In this document: positions 46,870 to 59,816 of the stretch, one piece after another
Layout of the letters: every line of letters starts with the position of its first letter
Position numbering within the stretch: position 1 is the first letter of the stretch
From: Sinohyriopsis cumingii
Taxonomy: Eukaryota > Mollusca > Bivalvia > Unionida > Unionidae
Direction: 5' to 3'
Assembly (NCBI GenBank): GCA_028554795.2
Contig: CM068828.1
Coordinates: 5,239,720-5,303,719, forward strand
Length of the DNA stretch: 64,000 nt
Translations under genes and position numbers: made by a program
Notes under the pieces: model-generated
The model's input: only the letters and a program-made list of their open reading frames with translations
What the model was told of the DNA's origin: nothing
Databases searched by the model: none

Positions 46870-48045
46870 CTGGTAATGATAGTGGAATGGGACTACTCAT
46901 CAAATTTGAATATGTGAACAGGAAAAGGACCTGATGCAGGATTATAGTTATTTTGAGTGCTGTATTGCTTTTTAAAGATTACTAACTATCCTTAAATTGA
47001 AATTACATACAATTATAAACAAAATTCTTGCAAAAAATACAAACTAGCAAGATGAGATATGAGATAATTATAGACAAACTACATCATATCTCTTTCCTTC
47101 CCCATTATTACAATGGACTTTAAGTTATTATCTCAATTTATGACATAGTTGGTATATTTTGCCTATAGTGTGTGCAGTTTAATATTTTTGGTGTAATAAC
47201 ATGTGAACATATCACTTTATGTGATTCTGATTGGACTGAAGCCCATGAAATTATTGTACAGTATTTTCCCTTTATTGAATGGCTGAGATCATGGGAAAGC
47301 CTGTTTTTAACCCTGCTTTTAGAATATTTTGTTTTTAATGAACGTTTTGGTGACCATTTTTTTATTTATTTGAGTCATGAATGGAATTGGGGAAAAAATG
47401 GTCTCGTCTGTCTGAATATGGCCAATTTACCACTGCAGGGGCTTGTTATGTCATGTATAACATATAATAACATGAAAAATATTAACTTACAGAAGTAAAT
47501 AAACCCACCACTGTTCACAGAAGAATGTGGAATAAACCAGTCTCCAAACTGACGGAAGTTTATCCAACCACTGCATATTTACGAAGTAAATATGTGATGC
47601 AATTCCAAGTCAAAATGAAATTTGTTTACATATTCTGTAGACTGCTGTTCCAAATCAAGTACTGAAAATATTCGGTCACAAATACTTTACTGTAAATATG
47701 GGAATTTCCGCAATCAGTAAACCTTCTTTCACATGAATATTGCAACAGTACAATGTTTTGATGTTAAAGTGACACTTTAGGTTATGTCATCTGTACTCTA
47801 ATGGGTTCTGCATCAAACAATGCGACATCACACGCATTGGACATTCTGTGTTGAAAAATGATCTTGTCTTTGTAAAATGTTCTGGAATTAAAGAATCTCA
47901 AATGGGTAATGATTTAATATTAAATTTTTAAAGCTCATTGTATAATGTCCAAATTTTGCTCAACAAGGCTCACAAAAGCTGGACATTATTCAACTTGTTT
48001 CATAAATTCAATATAAAATCATTACCGATTTGAGATCGTCTATGC
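46870..48045. other. Intron, no recognised gene
   Basis: Holds a 108-codon open frame (47172-47498) that is Phe/Leu/Ile-rich with no recognised similarity and no good flanking splice sites. Probably chance. Confidence 0.4.
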
Positions 48046-48330
48046 ATGAATGTTGCTTGGTAACCATGTATTCCCAGTTATGTCATCAACCTCAGGAATA
48101 TATGCTTGGTAACCATGTATTCCCAGTTATGTCATCAACTTCAGCAATATAAGCTTGGTAACCATGTATTCCCAGTTATGTCATCAACTTAATTAACATA
48201 ACCTAGTAACCATGTATTCCCAGTTATGTCATCAACTTCAGCAATATAAGCTTGGTAACCATGTATTCCCAGTTATGTCATCAACTTCAGCAATATAAGC
48301 TTGGTAACCATGTATTACCAGTAAAATGGT
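48046..48330. repeat. Minisatellite, about 49-bp unit, 5-6 copies
   Basis: The unit contains GCTTGGTAACCATGTATTCC and CAGTTATGTCATCAACTTC. Confidence 0.95.
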
Positions 48331-48379
48331 CAGCTTCAGTAACATTAGCAACCACAAACAACCGTGAGTGATATTAGAT

Positions 48380-51300
48380 ATCTTTACAATGTAACTATCA
48401 TAGGGTTTTCACTACTCCAAATGAATAGACCATCATATTAACATAGGGTTTTAACTACATCAACTGAATAGACCATCATATTGATGTAGGGTTTTCACTA
48501 CTCCAACTGAATAGACCATCATATTGACATAGGGTTTTCACTACTACCAAATACACCATCATTATGACATAGGGTTTTCACTACTCCTACCAAATAGACC
48601 ATCATACTGACATAGGGTTTTCACTACTCCTACCAAAGAGACCATCATATTGTCATAGGGTTTTCACTACTCCTATGGAATAGACCATCATATTGTTATA
48701 GGGTTTTCACTACTCCAACCAAATAGACCATCATATTGACATAGGGTTTTCACTGCTCTTGCCAAATAGACCATCACACTGACATAGGGTTTTCACTACT
48801 CCAACTAAAGAGACCATCATATTGACATAGGGTTTTCACTACTCCTATCAAATAGACCATGATATTGATGTAGGGTTTTCACTACTTTTATCAAATAGAC
48901 CATCATATTGACATAGGGTTTTCACTACTCCTATGGAATAAACCATCATATTGACAAAGGGTTTTCACTACTCCAACCAAATAGATGATCATATTGACAT
49001 AGGGTTTTCACTACTCCTGTGGAATAAGCCATCATATTGACAAAGGGTTTTCACTACTCCAACTGAATAGACCATTATATTGACATAGGGTTTTCACTAC
49101 TACCAAATAGACCATCATTATGACAGGGTTTTCACTACTCCTACCAAACAGACCATCATACTGACATAGAGTTTTCACTGCTTCTATCGAATAGACCATC
49201 ATACTGACATAGGGTTTTCACTACTCCTACCAAACAGACCATCATATTGACAAAGGGTTTTCACTACTCCTATGGAATAGACTATCATATGACATAGGGT
49301 TTCCACTGCTCCTGCCAAATAGACCATCACACTGACATAGGGTTTTCACTACTCCAACTGAATAGACAATCATATTGACATAGGGTTTTCACTACTCCAA
49401 CTGAATAGACCATCATATTGACATATGGTTTTCACTACTCCTACTAAAGAGACCATCATATTCACGTAGGGTTTTTACTACTCCTACCAAAGAGACCATC
49501 ATATTGACATAGGGTTTTCATTACTCCTACCAAATAGACCATCATATTGACAAAGGGTTTTCACTACTTCTACCAAATAGACCATCATATTGATATAGGG
49601 TTTTCACTACTTCTTTCAAATAGACCATCATACTGACATAGGGTTTTCACTGCTCCTATGGAATAGACCATCATATTGACATAGGGTTTTCACTACTCCT
49701 ACTGAATAAACCATCATATTGACATAGGGTTTTCACTACTACCAAATAGACCATCATACTGACATGGGGTTTTCACTACTCCTACCAAACAGATCATCAT
49801 ATTGACATAGGGTTTTCACTACTCCTATGGAATAGACCATCATATTGACATAGGGTTTTCACGGCTCCTGCCAAATAGACCATCACACTGACATAGGGTT
49901 TTCACTACTCCAACTGAATAGATGATCATATTGACATAGGGTTTTCACTACTCCAACTGAATAGACCATCATATTGACATAGGGTTTTTACTACTACCAA
50001 AGAGACCATCATATTGACATAGGGTTTTCATTACTCCTACCAAATAGACCATCATATTGACAAAGGGTTTTCACTAATTCTACCAAATAGACCATAATAT
50101 TGATGTAGGGTTTTCACTACTTCTTTCAAATAGACCATCATACTGACATAGGGTTTTCACTGTTCCTATGTAATAGACCATCATATTGACATATGGTTTT
50201 CACTACTCCAACCAAATAGACCATTATATTGACATAAGGTTTTCACTACTCCAACTGAATAGATGATCATATTGACATAGGGTTTTCACTACTCCAACTG
50301 AATAGACCATCATATTGACATAGGGTTTTCACTACTCCAACTGAATAGACCATCATATTGACAAAGGGTTTTCACTACTCCAACCAAATAGACCATCATA
50401 CTGACATAGGGTTATCACCACTCCAAAGAAATAGACCATCATACTGACATAGGGTTTTCACTACTCCAACTGAATGGACCATCATACTGATATAGGGTTT
50501 TCACTACTCCAACTGAATAGATGATCATATTGATGTAGGGTTTCACTACTCCAACTGAATAGACCATCATATTGACATAGGGTTTTCACTACTCCAACTG
50601 AATAGATGATCATATTGACATAGGGTTTTCACTACTCCTATGGAATAGACTATAATATTGACATAGGGTTTTCATTACTCCAGCTGAATAGACCATCATA
50701 TTGACATAGGGTTTTCAATACTCCAACTGAATTGACTATCATGTTGACATAGGGTTTTCACTACTCCAACTGAATAGACCATCATATTGACATAGGGCTT
50801 TCAATGCTCCAACTGAATAGACTATCATATTGACATAGGGTTTTCACTACTCCAACTGAATAAACCATCATACTGACATAGGGTTTTCATTACTCCAACT
50901 GAATGGACCATCATACTGACATAGGGTTTTCACTACTCCAACTGAATAGATGATCATATTGATGCAGGGTTTTCACTACTCCAACTGAATAGACCATCAT
51001 GTTCACGTAGGGTTTTCACTACTCCAAAAAACCAGACCATCATATTGACATAGGGTTTTCACTACTTCTATTGAATAGACAATCATACTGACATTAGGGT
51101 TTTCACTACTCCAACTGAATACACCATCATATGGACATAGGGTTTTCAATACTCCAACTGAATAGACTATCATTTTTACATAGGGTTTTCACTACTCCAA
51201 CTGAATATATCATCATATTGACATAGCGTTTTCAATACTCCAGCTGAATAGAAGATCATATTGACATAGGGTTTTCACTACTCCTATGGAATAGACCATC

Positions 51301-53905
51301 ATATTAGACATAAGGTTTTCACTACTCCAACCAAATAGACCATCATACTGACATAGGGTTTTCACTACTCCAACTGAATATACCATCATACTGACATAGG
51401 GTTTTCACTACTCCTACCAAGTAGACCATCATATTGACATAGGGTTTTCACTGCTCCTACCAAATAGACCATCATATTGACATAGGGTTTTCACTACTCC
51501 TACCAAATAGACCATCATATTGACATAGGGTTTTCACTACTCCAGCTGAATAGACCATCATACTGACATAGGGTTTTCAATACACCAACTGAATAGACTA
51601 TCATGTTGACATAGGGTTTTCACTACTCCAACTGAATAGACCATCATATTGACATAGGGTTTTCAATACTCCAACTGAATAGACTATCATGTTGACATAG
51701 GGTTTTCACTACTCCAACCGAATAGACCATCATACTGACATAGGGTTTTCACTACTCCTACCAAATAGACCATCATATTGACATATTGTTTTCACTACTC
51801 CTACCAAATAGACCATCATATTGACATAGGGTTTGCACTGCTCCTACCTAATAGACCATCATACTTACATAGGGTTTTCACTACTCCAACTGAACAGATG
51901 ATCATATTGACATAAGGTTTTCACTACTCCAACTGAATAGACCATCATATTGACATAGGGTTTTCACTACTCCGACCAACAAGACCATCATATTGACATG
52001 TTGACATAGGGTTTTCACTACTCCAACCGAATAGACCATCATACTGACATAGGGTTTTCACTACTCCTACCAAATAGACCATCATATTGACATATTGTTT
52101 TCACTACTCCTACCAAATAGACCATCATACTGACATAGGGTTTTCACTACTCCAACTGAATACACCATCATATTTGACATAGGGTTTTCAATACTCCTAT
52201 GGAATAGACCATCATATTTGACATAAGGTTTTCACTACACCAACCAAATAGACCATCATACTGACATAGGGTTTTCACTACTCCAACTGAATATACCATC
52301 ATGCTGACATAGGGTTTTCACTACTCCTACCAAGTAGACCATCATATTGACACAGGGTTTTCACTACTCCTACCAAATAGACCATCATATTGACATAGGG
52401 TTTTCACTACTCTAGCTGAATATCCATCATACTGACATAGGGTTTTCAATACTCCAACTGAATAGACTATCATGTTGACATAGGGTTTTCACTACTCCAA
52501 CTGAATAGACCATCATATTGACATAGGGTTTTCAATACTCCAACTGAATAAACTATCATGTTGACATAGGGTTTTCACTACTCCAACCGAATAGACCATC
52601 ATACTGAGATAGGGTTTTCACTACTCCTACCAAGTAGACCATCATATTGACCTAGGGTTTTCACTGCTCCTACCAAATAGACCATCATATTGACATAGGG
52701 TTTGCACTGCTCCTACCTAATGGACCATCATACTGACATAGGGTTTTCACTACTCCAACTGAACAGATGATCATATTGACATAGGTTTTTCACTACTCCA
52801 ACTGAATAGACCATCATATTGACATAGGGTTTTCACTACTCCAACCAACAAGACCATCATATTGACATAGGGTTTTCACTACTCCTACCAAATAGACCAT
52901 CATACTGACATAGGGTTTTCACTACTCCAACTGAATAGACCATCATATTGACATAGAGTTTTCACTACTCCAACCAACAAGACCATCATATTGACATAGG
53001 GTTTTCACTACTCCTACCAAATAGACCATCATACTGACATAGGGTTTTCACTGCTCCAACTGAATAGACCATTATATTGACATAAGGTTTTCAATATTCC
53101 AACTGAATAGATTATGATGTTGACATAGGGTTTTCACTACTCCAACTGAATAGATGATCATATTGACATAGGGTTTTCACTACTCCTGTGGAATAGACCA
53201 TCATATTGACATAGGGTTTTCAATACTCCAACTGAATAGACTATCATGTTGACATAGGGTTTTCACTACTCCAACTGAATAGACAATCATATTGACATAG
53301 GGTTTTCACTACTCCAACTGAATAGACCATCATATTGACATAGGGTTTTCAATACTCCAACTGAATAGACTATCATGTTGACATAGGGTTTTCACTACTC
53401 CAACTGAATAGACCATCATATTGACATAGGGTTTTCAATACTCCAACTGAATAGATGATCATATTGACATAGTTTTCACTACTCCTATGGAATAGACCAT
53501 CATATTGACGTAGGGTTTTCAATACTCCAACTGAATAGATGATCATATTGACAGAGGGTTTTCACTGCTCTTATGGAATAGACCATCATATTGACATAGG
53601 GTTTTCACTACTCCAACTGAATAGACCATCATATTGACATAAGGTTTTCACTACTCCAACCAAATAGACCATCATATTGACATAGGGTTTTAACTACTCC
53701 AAATGAATAGACCATCATATTGACATAGGGTTTTCACTACTCCTACCAAATAGATCATCATATTGACATAGGGTTTTCACTACTCCAACTGAATAGACCA
53801 TCATGTTGACATAGGGTTTTCAATACTCCAACTGAATAGACCATCATATTGACATAGGGTTTTAACTACTCCAACTAAATAGATGATCATATTGACATAA
53901 TGGTT
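48380..53905. repeat. Large satellite-like array, 43-bp unit, about 128 copies
   Basis: The unit contains GACATAGGGTTTTCACTACT, CCAACTGAATAGACC and ATCATATT. Four main variants (CCAACTGAA, CCTACCAAA, CCTATGGAA, CCAACCAAA) recur in mixed order, and some multi-unit blocks recur, for example at about 51320-51780 and 52040-52450. The GGGTTTTCAC core is almost invariant. It lies in the intron between the two alternative last exons. Confidence 0.98.
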
Positions 53906-54985
53906 TCCTTAAATATGTTCTAGATACGTAGTTTGTCCTCAAAAATGAATGGCACTGATCAAACTTACCAGTTTAGCTGCTGTAAAAACCATCTTGAAAA
54001 TCTCATTCTGGTCACTTCTCCTTGTTGGATGGTTACATCAAAATGGGGATTTCACTTCAACATTTTTAATATTGTTCTTTTAGTCCAGTATTAAATTGAT
54101 CTGATCTAAACTCCAAATAGCCACCTCACTGGCCTCCTCAATAGCCACCTCAATGGCCTCCTCACTGGCCACCTCAATGGCCTCCTCACTGGCCACCTCA
54201 ATAACCACTTCAATGACCATCTTGAATTCTTGCTGTGGTTACCCCTACTGAAAGTGTTGTCAGATCAGCACATGTTTTTGCATAACACATTATAAAGATG
54301 TGGTTGGTCATGAATGCAAATGATGCCATTCTGATTGACCTCCAACATGGCAGACATGTTGGCCATCTTGAAAAGTGCTATACTCCTTTTGAATTGACAT
54401 TTAACTTGGAATTTTCACTAAAAGACCACTCGCTACATGTAATTGATTCTGAATCCAAATAGTCAAATCTGACCACCATCATGGCTTCACTTTTATAATT
54501 GCGAACAAGTTTGAAAACTAAAAATCCTTGAACATGGAGTCAAGTCAACAGTCACTTCTTGTTTGTATTTTAATGAGCTCTTGAATTCAGTGGCTAGCAC
54601 AGAATCAGACTGATTTTGACCACACTTAACATTTTGTTGCAATTATTGTAAACCTGCGTTTAGGTGCATTTTAACTTCATAATAATGATAATAATAATAA
54701 TAACAATAATAATAATAATAGTAATAATGATAATAAATAATAATAATAATAATAATAAATACTTTTTTTAATGATGGTATTTCAGTTAGTTACAAACAGA
54801 TCTAATCTTCCTTTAGGCCCTCAAAGATTATGTACAGATACATACAGACTGAAGTCAACCACTATCCCTCTTACACGTACATTAATTATGTACATAGATA
54901 TTGCAAACTAGCTAATTATACATGTAAACTGTAAACACACTAACATATGATGGTACTGTCATTATGGTACTCACTAGTCAAAGTA
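53906..54985. other. Intron with short repeats
   Basis: A CACCTCAATGGCCTCCTCAC 24-bp repeat at about 54120-54200 and an (ATA)n run at about 54676-54762. Nothing else is recognised. Confidence 0.55.
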
Positions 54986-54989
54986 GTAC

Positions 54990-56340
54990 TCTTTTTTTTT
55001 TTTTATTAACCCCGTAATAGGTTGACCAATGGGTCGGGGAACCATCCCAGGGTCACCTTACAATCAAACATTTCTGGTTATCAGATAATCTAGGGATAAT
55101 AAATATAATCTACAGAGAAAGTAAAAAAGAAAACACACACACACACACACGCATATACACATGCATATGGCACACAATCTAGGTGACATGGCCTTTGTGA
55201 TATTACAATATTTTGTTCCTGTTTACCATCAAGTCAGAGACAAGTTAAATGTTCATTGTTGAGGTCCATTTTTGAAGAAATTGGTCCTCTTTTTTATTTA
55301 CCTTAGCAGTGTATTTTTCAATGTTCTTAAGCATTGCAACTATTTGCTTAAAAGCAAAAACAAGGATTTTTCATATTGAATCTGCAAGTATAAATATAAT
55401 ATTTTGCCAAAATAAGCAGAAAATTACCCAAACTGTCCAGTTGTTCACTTCCTAAAAATGTTTCTTTTTTGGACAGATGTACAATATTTGGGCAAAAAGG
55501 TGCAAAAACTTCAATAAAACGGTACCAAAACTGTGAAGTAATACTGCAGTCATAAAAGAGATGCTCAATACTCTCAGTTTCACTCTTACAGAAAGTACAT
55601 TTGTTGTCATCAAATATGTTAATTCTTTTAAGAAAATCATTAGTAGCGATTATTCTATGGATTAATTTAAAGTTAAAAGAGATCAACTTGGTATCCTTGG
55701 TACAGCATTTTGCTCGGCTATATATATATCAGACCACTCCTCACTACTTATATTTTTATTAAATACTTGCATCCAAGTTTCTTGCTTCGCAGTGTGTTGC
55801 CTTTTAGTTTCCTGTAAAAGATCTTTGTAAACAAACTTGTGTGAATCTTGTTTTTGCAAGTTCATTATTTTATCCTCCTGCTTATCAAAATTATTATGTA
55901 CTAGGTGGTTTTTTATGGCATCTTTCCATGCTTTAGGAATTCTGGATATTAAGGAGAAGTATTTCAAGAAATCATCGCTTCCAGTTTTTTGTTTTATTAT
56001 CTCAAAAGGTATTAAATTACCGTGGTCATCTACTAGATAGTTCAGAATTTCAAAACCAGTACTCTTGCATAACACTTACTGACATACACTTATGTACAAG
56101 AATGTTGCTGAAGGAGGTGGATATGCCATGTGGTGTTAATTGAGAATTTGATTTCATCCATTTAATATACTCATGGTGGAAATCTATTATATTGTAAGGC
56201 CCTTTTTGGTCCTTTAGGGTGTTACATATTTTTATACATAAGAACTGATAGTGTTATGTAAGAAAAGATCAAAAGCTTGCGGTTGGGGCGATGGAAGAGG
56301 GATTATATCATCAACATAAAATCGAGAACAATTTGACAAT
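54990..56340 (-). mobile_element. LINE 3' fragment, L1/Tx1-like, with poly(A)
   Basis: Minus-strand frames 56075-55683 (FDLKY-like text including FFSLISRIPKAWKDAIK and EEWSDIYIAEQ) and 55686-55348 (FNFKLIHRIIATNDFLKRI, then CTFCKSETESIEHLFYDC) are the end of a reverse transcriptase with the C-terminal zinc motif CxxC...HLFxxC. The two frames are offset, so a frameshift lies at about 55685. On the minus strand it ends in a poly(A) of about 13 at 54990-55003. The 5' limit near 56340 is uncertain. Confidence 0.8.
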
Positions 56341-56599
56341 GTTAAATGAATTGTGAAAATAAATAAATAATAAATAAGAGCTATAATGACTGTGTACAAC
56401 CAGATTATGTAATTCTAATATAACAAACTGGAAGTGGGGTGGGCTGTCAGGTGTGGTGGGAGACAACTGTTACAATCTATTTTTGTTGGAATAAATATAT
56501 TATTCTTGTTTATTCGATATTGTAAAACGTGCTATTTATAAAGATCCAAAAAGGACTAACTTGACACTTTGCTGTTTCTTTTTGTCACTTTGTATTTTG

Positions 56600-56740
56600 G
56601 CGCCGACTGTACTCGTCAGTTGTCTGACCAACAATGACAGTGCTCCCCTATTTATAACCTTCCCCCAGACACCACATGACACAATTCAACCAATCGGTGC
56701 ATGCACGGCAACCTATGCAACCAATCAGTGTCTTGTATGG
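56600..56740 (-). promoter_or_regulatory. Promoter-like cluster: two CCAAT boxes and a TATA box (minus strand)
   Basis: On the minus strand, two inverted CCAAT boxes (GATTGGTTG at about 56720 and 56690) are followed by GGTTATAAATAGGGG (56645-56659). Order and spacing are those of a core promoter, with a start expected near 56620. No gene is recognised downstream on that strand, where the LINE fragment lies at 56340 and beyond. It may belong to an LTR or other element. Confidence 0.35.
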
Positions 56741-56899
56741 TGTGCCGTGTATTGCATTATAAACAATACAGTTTTGCATGGTATACCATATCAACATTAT
56801 AAGTACATAAATTACATAACAAGTAGTATTTCAATACTGTACGACTTGTCTATTAAATGAATAAGAACATTTTATGAGATCAAGTTTATGTGAAATTAA

Positions 56900-57480
56900 A
56901 CTTTATGATGATAACTTATGTCTTGAATAATTTAATCAATTCATGTAGTTCTGTATTTGATGCAGACGACCGGTACTGTCACATCAAAACATGAAATGCA
57001 TACATCAGTACAACTGTATTGCAATGAGGTTATCACTAAAACATGCAAATTACCTTCTTACAATACCCTACTATCATTAGAGAGAATAATTGCGAATGCG
57101 AAAGTATAGAACCTCTAAATACGAAACACTCATGCTAATCCAAAATGGCGGACATCGTGATACAAGGATATACATGGACTTTTCTAGTCATGATCTTGCA
57201 GGTATTTTACATAGATTACAAATAGTAATAGCATAAGAGCATACTATTTGTAGCAGATAAGCTAAACAGTACACTCTGAAAACTTTATGACAGACTTTCA
57301 AAGACGTTTTACCGAAAGAACCTCTACCTCGAAAATAGGTTACACATGTTAAGATCGGTTGCCAGGATTGGCTGCTAGTTCGACAGTCGATAGACATTAG
57401 AGATAAATATAATTGCTATGCTTTGTAAGTGAACATTCTAATTCATATTCATATTCACCATATTTATAGAAACAAACTTA
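56900..57480. other. Unassigned region with higher CpG content
   Basis: Contains ACCAAAATGGCGGACATCGT-like sequence at about 57140 (AATCCAAAATGGCGGACATC) opening a short frame MADIVIQGYTWTFLVMILQ that ends at CAG|GTATTT. It could be a first exon, but its phase 0 end does not fit exon 59817 and nothing else supports it. Confidence 0.25.
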
Positions 57481-57508
57481 ATAGAAGCAAAGACTGAAAA
57501 TATCCAAG

Positions 57509-57715
57509 CAGAGGCGTAGCGGGGGGGGGGGGGGGCCAGGGGGGTACATATGTCCCCGGGCGCCAAGGTACAGGGGCGCCAAAATGAGGCTTACAACGTT
57601 ACATTATAATAAGTAAACAAGGGCAATATTCAAAAATGTGATTAAACGGGGAGGGGGCTGGGGCGCCAATTTTATAGTTCGTCCCCGGGCGCGAAATATC
57701 ATAGCTACGCCTCTG
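57509..57715. mobile_element. hAT-type MITE, 207 bp, with 8-bp target duplication
   Basis: Ends CAGAGGCGTAGC and its inverted copy GCTACGCCTCTG, flanked by perfect TATCCAAG at 57501-57508 and 57716-57723. An 8-bp duplication with CAGRG-type ends defines hAT elements. The inside is G/C-rich (a G run at about 57521-57535, CCCCGGGCGC twice), unlike its surroundings. Confidence 0.92.
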
Positions 57716-58270
57716 TATCCAAGTCATTGTGACTCTAGCCATGGTTATTACAGTATTATTCCATATAATGGCCCCAGTGTATTGAAATCTGTTTTCAAAT
57801 AATTCTTTCTTTAGTTTTGGAATTGGGAAGTTTTTTTGGGGGGTGCTGCTTGCTTCTCTGCATTTAAAATTATTTCTCGGGTAATCTTCAACAGAAACTT
57901 TATACATCATTGTGACTTTCTGCAGGTGATGTCTTTTTTGGAAAGGTAGGATGTTTAAATTATCCATAGACTCAATAATGTTTTCATGTTGTGCATCTAG
58001 TATTATTTTACAGGCTCATCTTTGCAGCCAAAATAATTTCTTAATATTCACATCAAATGTATTTCACCATATGATATTACAATATTTGAAATGGTTCTGA
58101 ATGTAGCTGTTGTTAAAAGGCAACACGGTATTGCTTTAGAATGAAATACTTTAGTTTTCATAATAGCCCAAGACGGATGTTAGTTTTCTTTGTAACGAGA
58201 CTTACCGGATCAGACCAAACTAAATTATTGTCAACAAGAATAGCACGAACTTTGTTCTTGGAATTCACTT
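57716..58270 (-). mobile_element. Decayed LINE reverse transcriptase fragment, CR1/L2-like
   Basis: Minus-strand text includes VRAILVDNNLVWSDPVSL, then KTNIRLGLLKLKYFILKQY, several stops, and LPFQKRHHLQKVTMMYKVSV, REASSTPQKNFPIPKLKKEL and YTGAIIWNN. This follows the usual C-terminal pattern LGV.VD..L.W..H...., R...R....MYK, R......P..., GA..WN. It is strongly decayed, and the hAT element inserted into its 3' part. Confidence 0.7.
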
Positions 58271-58309
58271 TCAGTTTTTTATTATTACAAGATCATTACT
58301 GAAATGAGG

Positions 58310-58530
58310 TTAACAATCTTTTATTTTTTATATCATCATCAAGGTCACTATTATTTTTTATATCATCATCAAGGTCACTATTATTTTTTATATCATTGTC
58401 ACGGTCACTTTTCTTTTTTATATCATCGTCAAGGTCACTTTAGTTTTTATATCATCATCAAGGTCACTTATTTTTTATATCATCATCAAGGTCACTTTTA
58501 TTTTTGATATCATCGTGAAGGTCACTTGAA
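58310..58530. repeat. Minisatellite, about 29-bp unit, about 8 copies
   Basis: The unit contains TTTTTTATATCATCATCAAG and GTCACTATTA. Confidence 0.95.
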
Positions 58531-59015
58531 CAAAAAATTGCTTACTGCCCTTCTTTGTAAACTTGTTAACATGAAAATTAAATGAAAATAATATTAAACC
58601 TAGTTTTATGTGTTGGAGTTTCTGAAGGATACAGTTAAAAAAAAATTGAAAGGAGTGGAGAAATTGACTTCTCATGCATTCTTATATATTATTATTAGCC
58701 AGTAGAGACTCAGTCTCCACAAGGGACTCTTGCTACCTGTATTCAGCATGCAGGAAATTGTTGCCTATCAAAACTCTCTCAGATTAAATTGTAATCTTCT
58801 TATACGCTCCTAAATTCATGTCCTGAACCTGTAGGTAAATATTTGTTTTCTTCTTATTTCCATTATTTGTCATAACATGTATTAAAGTCTTGATTTATGA
58901 GCAAATAAAATATTTTTAGATGTAGGTATTTTGCTTTTGAATTCATATTTTAAGTCCCACTAAGTAATAATTGGGAAAGAAATAATGAACTCTTGTCATT
59001 AGTGTAAGTGCTGTG
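58531..59015. other. Intron, no recognised content
   Basis: Unique AT-rich sequence; an AATAAA at about 58905 is isolated. Confidence 0.45.
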
Positions 59016-59017
59016 TA

Positions 59018-59615
59018 TCAACAATAACACTACTAATAACAATAACACTACTAATAACAATAACACTACTAATAACAATAACGCTACTAATAACAATAAC
59101 GCTACTAATAACAATAACGCTACTAATAACAATAACGCTACTAATAACAATAACACTACTAATAACAATAACACTACTAATAACAATAACACTACTAATA
59201 ACAATAACGCTACTAATAACAATAACGCTACTAATAACAATAACGCTACTAATAACAATAACACTACTAATAACAATAACACTACTAATAACAATAACAC
59301 TACTAATAACAATAACACTACTAATAACAATAACACTACTAATAACAATAACACTACTAATAACAATAACACTACTAATAACAATAACACTACTAATAAC
59401 AATAACACTACTAATAACAATAATGCTACTAATAACAATAACACTACTAATAACAATAACACTACTAATAACAATAACACTACTAATAACAATAACACTA
59501 CTAATAAAAATAACACTACTAATAACAATAACACTACTAATAACAATAACACTACTAATAACAATAACACTACTAATAACAATAACACTACTAATAACAA
59601 TAACACTACTAATAA
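59018..59615. repeat. 18-bp array with TACTAATAAC in every unit, 33 copies
   Basis: Nearly perfect AACAATAACACTACTAAT units with a GCTACTAAT variant. Six-codon periodicity keeps frames open on both strands (poly-Asn/Thr on plus, Leu/Val on minus); these are not genes. It lies about 200 bp upstream of the acceptor of exon 59817-60124. Confidence 0.98.
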
Positions 59616-59816
59616 CTTAAGACTTGAACTCTTATTCAAAGATACTAATGGAGGGAACTTCCAGATGTGATGCAGATGCTTATAAAATATGAAGAACGAA
59701 ATAAAGGACTCTAATGAAATGAGTATAGATAACAGTTGAAATATTTTAATGGCTCAGAGTCTGATCATGGGTTCTTCATTTACTTTTTCTTCTTTTACTG
59801 CATTTTTTCTTTTCAG

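Noticed and set aside
47172..47498. 108-codon open frame as a gene.
   Set aside because: No recognised similarity, hydrophobic A/T-driven composition, no promoter or splice context.
48380..53905. CRISPR-like regular spacing of a conserved block.
   Set aside because: The variable part is a few recurring versions, not unique spacers; the unit is contiguous and the genome is eukaryotic.
48380..53905. Telomere-like repeat because of AGGGTTTT.
   Set aside because: The motif is one part of a 43-bp unit, not a short TTAGGG-type repeat.
56561..56860. Secreted protein with an apparent signal peptide (hydrophobic start).
   Set aside because: The rest lacks any domain, and the frame overlaps the promoter-like cluster on the other strand; likely chance.
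58950..59670. Two open frames of over 220 codons on opposite strands (poly-Asn/Thr and poly-Leu/Val).
   Set aside because: They are the 18-bp array read through; the period is a multiple of three, so no strand meets a stop.
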